A DNA stretch of 64,000 nt from Acinetobacter gandensis (GCF_001678755.1 NZ_LZDS01000026.1:1-64000), one strand, 5' to 3'. Positions 1-7,939 are shown, numbered from the stretch's first letter. Program-made: numbers and translations. Notes: generated by a model not told the origin, from the letters alone.

Positions 1-134
1 TGTTTGCCTTTTGATGGCGCATACCATTGCGTAGCAGGATCAAACCAAATGGCAATATTTCCGCGACTCATAAGTGCTCGGTTATATGCGGGCCAATTGG
101 TTGTGCGGTAGATTTTGTGTGCAGGCTTCTTCAT
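1..134 (-). CDS. IS5-family transposase, N-terminal part (partial at window edge)
   Basis: ATG is the complement of CAT at 132-134 and the frame stays open to base 1. The translation begins MKKPAHKIYRTTNW and contains ALMSRGNIAIWFDPATQWY, co-linear with the transposase encoded at 6795-7727. It is DDE-type, IS903 group by similarity of protein and terminal repeat. The catalytic residues are outside the window, so intactness is unknown. The apparent plus-strand reading frame that begins at 27 is antisense to this gene and is not a real start. Confidence 0.8.
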   Translation of the reverse strand, partial: MKKPAHKIYRTTNWPAYNRALMSRGNIAIWFDPATQWYAPSKGK

Positions 135-188
135 TTGAAAATTATATCGCTGAAAAAGCCTTTACAGATAGGTTTGTGCAACAAAGCC
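1..188 (-). mobile_element. Right end of an IS5-family (IS903/IS17-like) insertion sequence, cut by window edge
   Basis: The inverted-repeat end GGTTTGTGCAACAAAGCC sits at 171-188. The same 18-mer closes the related element at 7764-7781. Inside it, the minus strand from 134 down to 1 encodes the first 44 or so residues of a transposase, including the stretch RGNIAIWFDPATQWYAPS, which matches the second copy closely. The element has inserted into the integrase gene that continues at about 190. The other end lies off the window, so target duplication cannot be checked. The two copies differ at many bases, so they are related but not identical elements. Confidence 0.85.
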
Positions 189-189
189 C

Positions 190-1124
190 CTGAGTGTGCA
201 AAAGTCGTTATTACCAATAAAACCCGTGAACTGAAAAATGAAAAGCATATTGGACAATGGACATCTACATTAGAAATCTGTATCTACCCAACTCTAGGTG
301 ATATCAGTATTGGTACAATTACTAAAGTCGATATTGCCGAAGTTCTTAGACCTATCTGGACTGAGAAGAACGAAACAGCTAAACGTATTCGTGGTCGTAT
401 AGAAACCATTTTTGATTATGCTAAGGCCATGGGATATTTTGTTGGTGATAATCCTGCTGAATGGAAAGGCAATCTTGAACCAATCTTGGGTAACTTAAAG
501 CAGGAATCACGCCCTCACCCATCATTACCTTATGAACAGGTAGCTGAGTTTATTCAGCACCTGAGACAGAAAAAAGGAATTTCACCTAAAGCTCTGGAAT
601 TTGCAATTTTAACTGCCTGTCGGTCTGGTGAGGTTTTTGGAGCTAAATGGCAGGAAATCGATTTTAAGAATAAGGTCTGGATTATTCCTAAAGAGCGGAT
701 GAAAGCAGAAAAGGAACATCGTGTGCCTTTATCTCAAGAAGCAATCGCTTTATTAGAATCAATTCAACCATATACTCAGCTACAAGACTTCATTTTCCCT
801 GCTCCGCGCAATGGACAAATGCTTTCTGATATGTCTTTGACTACACTAATCAAACGGATGCATGAACAGAAGCTAAAAGAAGATCGCTTAGGCTATATTG
901 ATCCAAAACAAAATCGCGTGGTTACAACACATGGTTTTAGATCAACTTTCCGTGATTGGTCGGCCGATAAAACGATTTACCCTCGTGAAGTTTGTGAGCA
1001 TGTTCTTGCACACAAGCTACCTGATGAAGTTGAAGCTGCATACTTACGTGGTGCGTATTTAGAGAAACGTAAAAGTTTAATGACTGATTGGGCCGATTAT
1101 TGCTATCAAAGTGTCGTCCAATGA
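190..1124 (+). pseudogene. P4-type tyrosine integrase, 5'-truncated by IS insertion
   Basis: This is the C-terminal two thirds of a phage/island integrase: a core-binding SAM-like domain (start KNEKHIGQWTSTLE) and the catalytic domain. Catalytic-type residues visible are the Arg in ACRSGEVFGAKW, HGFRSTFRDW, and the terminal Tyr in AAYLRGAYLEKR. The N-terminal DUF4102 arm-binding domain is missing because the IS ending at 188 interrupts the gene. Reading through from the IS gives an artificial chimeric frame starting at 27. The frame ends normally at 1124. Without its arm-binding domain and promoter it is probably inactive. It differs from the intact integrase at 7946-9178, so two separate integration events are implied. 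Confidence 0.85.
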
Positions 1125-1167
1125 TGGATTGGACAAGTAAAATTATATTTGTAATTTAAATCAAAAA

Positions 1168-1650
1168 CTTATTATTGATACTTATAGCAAAGTGGTTCAC
1201 TGCAAGCTGTACACAACCAAGATGCCAATCACAGCCGCAGATTTATTGAATGACCGCGTGTTACCATTCTATGAGTCACAAGAATTGCCAATGCTTCGCA
1301 TTTTGACCGACAGAGGCACCGAATATTGCGGTAAAGTTGAACATCACGATTATGAGCTTTATTTGGCTCTGAATGATATTGATCACACTAAAACGAAAGC
1401 AGCCTCACCACAAACAAATGGGATCTGCGAGCGCTTCCATAAGACGATCTTGCAGGAGTTTTATCAGATTACTTTTAGAAAGAAACTCTATAGCTCATTA
1501 GAAGAGTTACAGCTTGATCTAGACGGTTAGCTGAAATTCTATAATACTGAACGAACCCATCAGGGTAAGGTGTGCAATGGCAGAACACCATTTGCTACAT
1601 TACTTGATGGAAAATGTATTTGGGCTGAAAAGAATTTAGCTCAAATTTAA
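1168..1650 (+). pseudogene. IS481-like transposase remnant (rve catalytic core, C-terminal half)
   Basis: The frame encodes an integrase-core fold: IIDTYSKVV (first Asp region), LRILTDRGTEYC (second Asp), then SPQTNGICERFHKTIL with the Glu and the KTKAASPQ block typical of IS481/IS3 transposases. It is open from about 1168 without a start. TAG at 1528-1530 interrupts it after LQLDLDG. The same frame continues as LKFYNTERTHQGK and ends at TAA 1648-1650 after ISQI-like residues. The N-terminal helix-turn-helix half is absent. It is therefore a dead fragment sitting between the broken integrase and the catabolic genes. Confidence 0.8.
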
Positions 1651-1709
1651 CCTGACAGTCTTAAGCAAATATCGGTAACTGTCAGATCAGGTTTGAGCTA
1701 GTACAGCAT

Positions 1710-3164
1710 TTAAAATTGATAGTTTGGAGCTTCTGCTTGTATAGTCATCCACTGCCATTGAGTAAATTCATCTGCATTCGCTGGACCGCCAATGCGTGTA
1801 CTATTTCCAGATGAACCATACCCGCCAAATGGATTTAAAGTTTCATCACTCACAGTTTGATCATTTATATGCAATAGACCAACTTTTAGCTGTTGCCCTA
1901 ATTTCATACCGCGACCAACATTAGAGGTAATAATACCTGCCGATAGCCCATAATCCCCCATATTTGCTAAATCTATAGCTTCTTGGTCTGTTGAAAATGG
2001 AATTAATACAGCTACTGGACCAAAAATTTCTTCACTAAAAATAGGATTATCTTGTTTGACTGCAGATAATACGCTTGGCTCAAAAAAGGCGCCTTTAGAG
2101 TTTCCACCAATTTCTAGTATTGCTCCATGCTCTATTGCATCATTAACTAATTGTTTAACTCGCAGGCTTTGCTTTTCATTTATTAATGGCCCAATTGTTA
2201 CATTTTCTTGGGTTGGGTTACCTACAACAAATTCCTTAACTTTCTCAACAACCTTATTTTTCAATTCTGTATAGATATTCTGATGAATCAGTATCTTTCC
2301 TGATGTCATACAAATTTGTCCCGAATGAAGAAATGCACCCCAAACAATATTTTTAGCAGCTAATTCAATATTAGCATCTTCCAAAATTATAAGTGAGTTT
2401 TTACCACCTAACTCAAGTGATACTTTTTTTAAAGTTTTACCTGCATTTGCACCAATAGTACGGCCTACTGCTGTTGAACCAGTAAATTGAATACTATTTA
2501 TATTAGGATCAATGGTTATAGCCTCTCCAGTTTCAGCATTGCCAGGTAAAACATGCAGTAACCCCTTAGGCAAACCAGCAAGTTCAAAAATTCTTGCAAT
2601 AGCATAACCACTGCATACTGCAGTGCGCTCATCCGGTTTAAGGATGACAGCATTACCAAAAGCCAAGGCTGGTGCAACAGCACGTATAGCTAAATATAAT
2701 GGAAAATTAAATGGAGAAATTACGCCTACCACACCTAATGGAAGACGTTTGGCAATACTAACCTTTCCATTCGAAGTTGGGAGAACGGTTCCTTGATCCA
2801 TGCTTGGCAAAGCAACGCAATTTTTTAAAACCTGTAAGGCAATATTAACTTCAAAATTAGCTTTCAAACCAATAGAACCGCTTTCTTTGACAATCCACTC
2901 TACTAATTCAGCCTGATGTTCAACTACAATTTCTACAGCTCGTTCAAATACAGTTTGCCGTTCTTGATAGCTTAGAGCCCACCAATCCTTTTGCGCTTTT
3001 TGGGCTTGCTTCCCTGCTTCAATAACATTGTATTTATCTGCATATCCAATTTTACCAAGCGTTTCACCCGTTGCAACTTCTTCAACGCTATAATGATTTT
3101 CTGTATCAAACCAAGTACCATTAAATAATTTTCCATTCCAAATCGATTGAGTGATTAATGACAT
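1710..3164 (-). CDS. NAD(P)+-dependent aldehyde dehydrogenase, benzaldehyde dehydrogenase-like (XylC/AreC type)
   Basis: The 484-residue ALDH superfamily enzyme oxidises an aldehyde to the acid. The family hallmarks are complete: oxyanion Asn in PFNFP (about 153), the cofactor loop FTGSTAVG (228-235), general base Glu in LELGGKN (251) and the nucleophile Cys in SGQICM (285). Length and the overall sequence resemble benzaldehyde dehydrogenases known from Acinetobacter aryl-ester and benzyl-alcohol catabolism, but the substrate is inferred only. It lies 96 bp downstream of the DUF2236-like gene on the same strand and is probably cotranscribed from the TetR-type operator at 4663-4698. The GTG/ATG region at 3164 has a weak ribosome site. 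Confidence 0.85.
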   Translation of the reverse strand: MSLITQSIWNGKLFNGTWFDTENHYSVEEVATGETLGKIGYADKYNVIEAGKQAQKAQKDWWALSYQERQTVFERAVEIVVEHQAELVEWIVKESGSIGLKANFEVNIALQVLKNCVALPSMDQGTVLPTSNGKVSIAKRLPLGVVGVISPFNFPLYLAIRAVAPALAFGNAVILKPDERTAVCSGYAIARIFELAGLPKGLLHVLPGNAETGEAITIDPNINSIQFTGSTAVGRTIGANAGKTLKKVSLELGGKNSLIILEDANIELAAKNIVWGAFLHSGQICMTSGKILIHQNIYTELKNKVVEKVKEFVVGNPTQENVTIGPLINEKQSLRVKQLVNDAIEHGAILEIGGNSKGAFFEPSVLSAVKQDNPIFSEEIFGPVAVLIPFSTDQEAIDLANMGDYGLSAGIITSNVGRGMKLGQQLKVGLLHINDQTVSDETLNPFGGYGSSGNSTRIGGPANADEFTQWQWMTIQAEAPNYQF

Positions 3165-3260
3165 AATAATTTCCTAACATCCTGTTAAATAAAAGTAATA
3201 CTCTGTCTCACCATCAGATAACAATGAAACATTAATTATCAATTAAAAGTTTCAAATAGT

Positions 3261-4337
3261 TTAATTGGCACTTTCCAATCCGACCTTACCAGCGACAGTT
3301 GATTCAATTTTCTCTATTTGGTCATCAGGTTTAAATTCATTTTCACCTTCATATTTTGGTAAAGCTGAATGAAATGGGCAGCCTGTAAATTTTGGATCAT
3401 CTTTGTATAGAGCCGAAAACTGTGCAGGAAATTTTTTATCCAAATCACGAATTTTCTGTTTAAAAGTATTTCGTTGCTCGTCACTCATCTCTTCGCGCAT
3501 TTCAATAAAACTACGCGGAGGATCATCCTCAAATGTATCTTTATGCCAAAGGATAAAGGCAAGCATTTTAGGAAGGATTTCTTGCGCCATTGGTAAAGGA
3601 GGATCAATTTGCATTGTTTTCAAAGTCGACGGTAAAGCAAGGCTACGAATTAATTGATGACCTAACCAATGTAATTCTTCAGGGAAATGACGTTGAACAA
3701 ATTGTTCATAAATTGCTGATGCAATTAAATTCCCTTGTTCAGGCTGAGGTCTTGGCGTATTTTCGAGGTCTTCACAAAAGCGAATGCAACCTTCAAAATC
3801 TTCTGGGTATCCCTCTACTGGTATATTATTTTCCGCTCGAAATAACTTGCACATTTCCCCCCAAAATTTATGAGAAGCTATTTTTTCATTTTCCGAGACT
3901 CCAGGTAATCCTAGGCGAAGTCGAAAGCGATGACCTAATATCGCTGAGAAAGCACAAACATAAATATAGTCTTCTTGATATGAAAAGTTTCCAGGATATT
4001 TCTTAGCCCAAAATGCATGCAAGTTATTAATTCCTTCCACAGATTTTTTTGTGCGTTCATCATGAGGGCCATACCACCACCATAAAGCATTTGTGCTTTG
4101 AGTTTGTTCTACCCGAGAGTTAGCCCGTTCTACAACTTTCCCACCTTTATCTCGCCAGACAACTTCTGCCCCCCATTCCGTAACAACAAAATTAGGAAAT
4201 GTTAAGGCATACATCAAATTAGACATAAATTCACTGGAATCATAACAAGTCGCAAGTTGCCAGATTCTCACATAATCTTTTTCTGGATCTAGTGTCTCAA
4301 TTTCAGCCCTAATCCATTTTTTTGGCGAACTATTCAT
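3261..4337 (-). CDS. Probable oxygenase of the DUF2236/MpaB-like (rubber-oxygenase fold) family
   Basis: The 358-residue soluble protein has no signal peptide. I recognise it only tentatively. The stretch from about 95 to 160 (ERTKKSVEGINNLHAFW, then a Tyr-rich segment, then RLRLGLPG and HKFWGEM) resembles the helical core of DUF2236 proteins, whose conserved His in an Arg-rich helix binds heme b in latex-clearing protein. His107 would be the counterpart. No CXXCH heme motif is present. The family includes Lcp, which cleaves polyisoprene to aldehydes and ketones, and fungal MpaB. The next gene is an aldehyde dehydrogenase, which fits an aldehyde-releasing oxygenase. An alternative is an uncharacterised helical enzyme. 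Start ATG 4337 is preceded by AGGAAATAC. Confidence 0.5.
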   Translation of the reverse strand: MNSSPKKWIRAEIETLDPEKDYVRIWQLATCYDSSEFMSNLMYALTFPNFVVTEWGAEVVWRDKGGKVVERANSRVEQTQSTNALWWWYGPHDERTKKSVEGINNLHAFWAKKYPGNFSYQEDYIYVCAFSAILGHRFRLRLGLPGVSENEKIASHKFWGEMCKLFRAENNIPVEGYPEDFEGCIRFCEDLENTPRPQPEQGNLIASAIYEQFVQRHFPEELHWLGHQLIRSLALPSTLKTMQIDPPLPMAQEILPKMLAFILWHKDTFEDDPPRSFIEMREEMSDEQRNTFKQKIRDLDKKFPAQFSALYKDDPKFTGCPFHSALPKYEGENEFKPDDQIEKIESTVAGKVGLESAN

Positions 4338-4518
4338 AGAAGTATTTCCTATATTTATTGATATCTAGAAAATATTAAAAACACAATTTAGGAAAACTCA
4401 TTTTTTGTGTTTTAATATTTAATTTCTTAGTTACTATTTATTATGCATAGTAGAAATTGACTCAATAATTTACATGCCTAAATTTCGTAAGATTTTGATA
4501 TCATAAAAATCATATTTA

Positions 4519-4543
4519 GAATGAAAAAATCATTTTTTCATTC
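4519..4543. repeat. Perfect 12-bp inverted repeat with 1-nt centre
   Basis: The arm GAATGAAAAAAT (4519-4530) is mirrored exactly by ATTTTTTCATTC (4532-4543). It lies in the would-be leader of the oxygenase gene. It is AT-rich, so it may be a protein-binding site or a weak RNA hairpin. The function is unknown. Confidence 0.5.
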
Positions 4544-4662
4544 TTCCATTTAATTACTTTGGCAAATGAGCAACATCTATAAAATGCTACCCATATTAAA
4601 TATTACGGGAGAATTGCTTAACATTTTTGAGATACCAACATATATGATGCAATCACACGCGC

Positions 4663-4698
4663 CACCTTTAACTAAACGAAACCGTTTAGTTAAAGGTG
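4663..4698. promoter_or_regulatory. TetR-type operator A, perfect 16-bp inverted repeat
   Basis: CACCTTTAACTAAACG (4663-4678) is repeated exactly inverted at 4683-4698 around the spacer AAAC. The inner core TTAACTAAACG-N4-CGTTTAGTTAA recurs at 6641-6676. The repeat begins 1 bp downstream of the minus-strand -10 region, so a bound repressor would block transcription start. It is 104 bp upstream of the TetR gene, the likely cognate regulator. A terminator role is unlikely because no gene ends here. Confidence 0.75.
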
Positions 4699-4699
4699 A

Positions 4700-4727
4700 T
4701 TTTTATACACCTATTAATTAATGTCAA
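4700..4727 (-). promoter_or_regulatory. Minus-strand promoter of the oxygenase/aldehyde dehydrogenase genes
   Basis: Read on the minus strand, TTGACA (4722-4727) is a perfect -35 box. A 16-bp spacer leads to TAAAAA within TATAAAAAT (4700-4707) as -10. The same arrangement with identical spacing recurs at 6678-6705. The operator abuts the -10 directly. Confidence 0.65.
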
Positions 4728-4801
4728 GCTTAATTTGGACATAAATGTAGTCTATTTTTTGAATTAATTTACCAAATCAAAATTAATTGGATCATTACGA
4801 T

Positions 4802-5428
4802 ATGCGAAAAAAAACTAAGGATAAAGAACTCTTGTTTGTGAAAACTGCAAAAGATTTATTTATAAAACAAGGAATTGGAAGCACATCCATGGAAGCAATA
4901 GCAACGGAGGCTGGTGCTTCGAAAGCAACTTTATATAGCTATTTCCCAAGCAAAGAGTCTTTATTTGAAGCAGTTGTTAATGAAGCTGCCATTGGTGCGC
5001 GTGAATCTTTTGCATTTGCAAATAAAACAGAAAATCTTGTTGAAGCATTACATCGCTTAGGAATGGCATATTTAGAATTAATGACACGTCCAGATATCAT
5101 TGCAGTAAATCGATTAATTATTAGTGAATCAGGTCGGCAGCCTGAATTAACTCGAATTTTTTATGAAAATGGGCCACGCAACATACATCTTTCAATATGT
5201 AAAACATTGCAAATATTCATTAATAAAAAAATAATAGATATAGCAGATGTACAGCAGGCAGGCATATACTTCAAAGCAATGTGTGATGCTGAACTTGTTG
5301 AACGTCAACTTTGGGGGTTAGATGATGCACCTACATCAAATAAGTGTAAAAATTCTGTAGAAAATGCTGTTAAATTTTTTTTAGCAGCATTTTCCTTGAG
5401 CCATATCATTAAAGTTAATAATAATTAA
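4802..5428 (+). CDS. TetR/AcrR-family transcriptional regulator
   Basis: The protein has 208 residues with the start taken at ATG 4802. An upstream TTG at 4787 would add five residues but is less likely. The N-terminal helix-turn-helix is clear: SMEAIATEAGASKATLYSYF followed by PSKESLFEAVV. The remaining all-helical part should hold the ligand pocket and dimer interface. It stands divergent from the oxygenase and aldehyde dehydrogenase genes and convergent with the outer-membrane protein gene. Both promoters carry the same palindrome, so it is the natural candidate repressor of all three genes. The inducer is unknown. Confidence 0.9.
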   Translation: MRKKTKDKELLFVKTAKDLFIKQGIGSTSMEAIATEAGASKATLYSYFPSKESLFEAVVNEAAIGARESFAFANKTENLVEALHRLGMAYLELMTRPDIIAVNRLIISESGRQPELTRIFYENGPRNIHLSICKTLQIFINKKIIDIADVQQAGIYFKAMCDAELVERQLWGLDDAPTSNKCKNSVENAVKFFLAAFSLSHIIKVNNN

Positions 5429-5491
5429 GCTGAATTTCACTTTAAAAATTAATAAATCATAGCTTTGCATCACAATCATTCAATATAAATT

Positions 5492-5523
5492 AAATTTGCC
5501 TGATAAAATCATCAGGCAAATTT
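5492..5523. terminator. Bidirectional terminator between TetR gene and outer-membrane protein gene
   Basis: The perfect 13-bp stem AAATTTGCCTGAT (5492-5504) and ATCAGGCAAATTT (5511-5523) encloses a 6-nt loop between two convergent genes. A/T tracts flank the stem on both sides. Confidence 0.75.
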
Positions 5524-5527
5524 AACA

Positions 5528-6493
5528 TTAAAACAAATATAACCATCTAAATATAACATTTTCAGAATTTTCAAATCTATTCTCAACTTTAGATTCTTTA
5601 TGGGATGTTACATAAAATTTATTATTACCATAATCAAGCATAAAAGCTGGCCCAATTGCAAAAACATTTTCTTTTGAATTATCTATAGTTTCGTTATTAA
5701 TTTTATCCTTTGTTAATTGATGAAGATAATATCCATTTATACCTAAGGTAAGATGCTCCCCCATCTTATATCCTAGATTATAATTAGTAGTTAAAAATTG
5801 ACCTGATTGCGTATTTCTAATATTATCATCAAGTGGTATGCTACTTGATGGTGAAGTATTTTTAAAATTATAGTAATAATATGGCCTTAAGCTAAGGGAA
5901 ATATTTTCGTTAAAATTAAATGTCATTGCAGCATATAAAAATATAGATGAAAAATTTGCGCCTGGGTTTATATCTTTATTTTTGTCATATTCACCAACAG
6001 GAATTGTAATACCAACACCTAGACGATCAGAAAATATTGGATTGTTTTTAAAATAAATTGGATCATGTTGAATATCTATCCCAATCGTTGGGTCTCCCAT
6101 ACCAAAAGGCTTATCTTTAAGTTGAACAGGACCATTCATATCTGCATCTAAATGTATAAATGGAACAATTAAATCTAAACCTGGATGACCTCCAAGTATT
6201 GTCTTTTGAGTATCAAACATATAAACATATTGATTGTTTATTACTGTTGTTTTTAAAGAAGATTTTCCTGGTAAAGCATTATTCCCGTGACTATCTTTCA
6301 AGTTGCCTGCATTTGAATAGCCAATATAGGTTTGCCAAATAGAATCATTAGGTTTACCTCCAAACCCATCATAAAAACTGGTTGCTCCTAAATTAATGCC
6401 ATTAGGTAACGTTACACTCGGGATTGCAGCATAAGACATACTTGTGCAAGTTATAATGTTTAATAGATACAAAACTTTAAAAGATGACTTCAT
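5528..6493 (-). CDS. Outer-membrane channel, phenol-degradation meta-pathway transporter family (SphA/MetA-like)
   Basis: The 321-residue protein starts at ATG 6493, chosen because AAGGA lies just upstream and a signal peptide follows (KSSFKVLYLLNIITC to SYA). The mature part alternates short polar and aromatic strands (for example QTYIGYSNAG, GVGITIPVGEY, LSLRPYYYYNF) and ends in an aromatic, FRWLYLF, as beta-barrels do. The GxxDPTIGID-type segment is typical of the family often found beside aromatic or hydrophobic-compound catabolic genes and thought to take up substrate. Its promoter carries the second copy of the TetR-type operator, tying it to the oxygenase and dehydrogenase. Very AT-rich, consistent with acquisition. 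Confidence 0.75.
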   Translation of the reverse strand: MKSSFKVLYLLNIITCTSMSYAAIPSVTLPNGINLGATSFYDGFGGKPNDSIWQTYIGYSNAGNLKDSHGNNALPGKSSLKTTVINNQYVYMFDTQKTILGGHPGLDLIVPFIHLDADMNGPVQLKDKPFGMGDPTIGIDIQHDPIYFKNNPIFSDRLGVGITIPVGEYDKNKDINPGANFSSIFLYAAMTFNFNENISLSLRPYYYYNFKNTSPSSSIPLDDNIRNTQSGQFLTTNYNLGYKMGEHLTLGINGYYLHQLTKDKINNETIDNSKENVFAIGPAFMLDYGNNKFYVTSHKESKVENRFENSENVIFRWLYLF

Positions 6494-6640
6494 AGAAAAA
6501 TCCTTATTTCTATACTGAGATTGTTTAATAACAGTGATACTAATCACTTTAAAAAATAAAACTATTTATGTGTGGTATAAACCATCCAAAATAATGAAAT
6601 ATCCATTTAAAAATTATTAGTATTAAGTTAATTCATTTAT

Positions 6641-6676
6641 CACACTTAACTAAACGACACCGTTTAGTTAAGTGTG
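6641..6676. promoter_or_regulatory. TetR-type operator B, perfect 16-bp inverted repeat
   Basis: CACACTTAACTAAACG (6641-6656) and its exact inverse (6661-6676) flank ACAC. The inner 11 bases of each arm equal operator A, while the outer bases differ in a compensated way that keeps the dyad perfect. It lies upstream of the outer-membrane protein gene, directly beside the -10 of promoter B. Confidence 0.75.
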
Positions 6677-6677
6677 A

Positions 6678-6705
6678 TTTTTATACAATCCCAACAGAGT
6701 GTCAA
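6678..6705 (-). promoter_or_regulatory. Minus-strand promoter of the outer-membrane protein gene
   Basis: The -35 box TTGACA (6700-6705, minus strand) is followed after 16 bp by TAAAAA within TATAAAAAT (6678-6685). The boxes and spacing are the same as at 4700-4727, but the spacer sequence differs. Boxes and operator are therefore conserved while the rest has drifted. Confidence 0.65.
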
Positions 6706-6742
6706 GAAAAAATTAAAACAATAAATTTTTCTTATAAAGAAT

Positions 6743-7781
6743 GGCTTTTTTGCACAAAGATACGGAGGCTATACCTCTCCCAATCCAGACAAATTTAAGT
6801 GAAAACTTGAGTATGCGGTCGGCCTGATTCTGTAAATTTATTTAATACGGCTACGCGAGCGTGAATCTCATTGACTTGGCTTTGAAAGTTTCTCGAACTG
6901 AGTTTATCCCCTAATAATTTTATGCAATGTATCTTGGTTTCGACCAAACTTCGGCGATGATAACCAGACCACTTTTTCCAAACGGCTCTACCTAGACGTT
7001 TGAATGTTTTTAATAATTCATTTCTTTCTAAAGATCCTGTTTTTTGATCTTTCTAAGGTTTTGCATTTTTTCTTGGCGGAATGACAGCATGTGCTTGCCG
7101 ATCTGCAATGACCTGACGGCATTGCTTAGTGTCATAAGCGCCATCAGTATAAACGGAGTCAATCCGCTCATCTTGTGGAATTTGATCAAGTAAATCACCA
7201 AGAACCTATGAGTCACTGACATTATTTATTGTGAGCTGAACTGCACGTATTTGCAGTGTTTCACCATCTATACCTATGTGGAGTTTACGCCATTGTCGTC
7301 GATATTCAGGCTGATGCTTCTTATGTTTCCATTCACCTTCACCTAAAAACTTCAAGCCAGTAGAGTCAACGAGTAGATATAGTCCATCACAACTTTTTTG
7401 ATAGCTAATCGCAATATCAATATGCTTTTGTCTTCTGCATATGGTCGAATAATCTGGTGCCGTCCAATTTAAATCAGAGAGTTTAATCAGACTTTGAACA
7501 AAGCCTGTGACCATTCGTAAAGAAAGATGAAAAAGTGATTTGATCATTAAACAGCATTGAATCGCTGTATCTGAATAGGTTTGATTTCGCCCGTGTTTAC
7601 CGAAGGACGGAGCATACCATTGGGTGGCTGAATCAAACCAAATTGATATGTTTCCTCGACTGATCAAGGCTTTATTGTAAGTGGACCAATTGCTTGTACG
7701 ATAGGTTCTAAGTGTGGGCTTATTCATTTGAGCATTATATTGCTGAATAAGCCGTCATGAATAGGTTTGTGCAACAAAGCC
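6743..7781 (-). mobile_element. Decayed IS5-family (IS903 group, IS17-like) insertion sequence, 1039 bp
   Basis: The terminal inverted repeats are GGCTTTTTTGCACAAAGA (6743-6760) and GGTTTGTGCAACAAAGCC (7764-7781), imperfect at a few positions. The single transposase frame between them is broken. Flanking 9-mers (6734-6742 and 7782-7790) do not match, so either the duplication was lost or the flanks were rearranged. It lies in the same orientation as the element end at 1-188. The two therefore bracket the broken integrase and the catabolic genes like a composite transposon. Confidence 0.8.
6795..7727 (-). pseudogene. IS5-family transposase with two premature amber codons
   Basis: One 310-codon frame runs from ATG 7727 to TAA 6795-6797 but contains TAG at codon 174 (7206-7208, after NNVSDS) and at codon 225 (7053-7055, after RKNAKP). 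No frameshift is needed: the residues between and after the stops continue the DDE transposase (VYTDGAYDT, HRRSLVETKIH). The sense codons lost are probably CAG or similar and TGG. The first Asp region LLVDSTGLKFLGEGEW is present. The element cannot make full-length transposase unless amber is suppressed. Confidence 0.85.
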
Positions 7782-7939
7782 GATCCAACAACACATGGCA
7801 TAAATTTTGGTGCTTAAGCCACCTTGACTGCGACTGATCGTCTGATTTTTTCCGGCACTGTGTTGATGAGCACACACAATGATTGAGTCCAGCATAGTGT
7901 ATTGATTGTCAAAGACATTTGGCAGTACTTCAAGAACCC
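7782..7939 (-). pseudogene. Fragment of an IS5-family (IS427-like group) transposase
   Basis: On the minus strand the frame VLEVLPNVFDNQYTMLDS then IIVCAHQHSAGKN and GGLSTKIYA matches the start of the DDE catalytic part of IS427-group transposases, where MLDSTIVRAHQHSAG is a typical block. It is cut at 7781 by the IS17-like element and at about 7939 just before the integrase stop. No terminal repeat remains. It marks an older insertion at the 3' side of the integrase gene. Confidence 0.7.

Larger units (their letters stand above)
4338..4801. other. Divergent intergenic control region, 464 bp
   Basis: This gene-free region separates the minus-strand oxygenase gene from the plus-strand TetR gene. 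It contains the operator at 4663-4698, a minus-strand promoter at 4700-4727, and a perfect 12-bp inverted repeat around 4531 (4519-4543). If the minus promoter is the one used, the oxygenase mRNA has a leader of about 320 nt. I see no open frame of convincing length in it. Confidence 0.6.

Noticed and set aside
4663..4698. Perfect hairpin followed by T-rich sequence, resembling a rho-independent terminator.
   Set aside because: It lies between two divergent genes, nothing is transcribed into it from an upstream coding region, and its core recurs upstream of another gene next to the same promoter boxes. An operator fits better.
7028..7222. A 64-codon minus-strand frame within the IS.
   Set aside because: It is out of frame with the transposase, whose true frame continues through the two amber codons.
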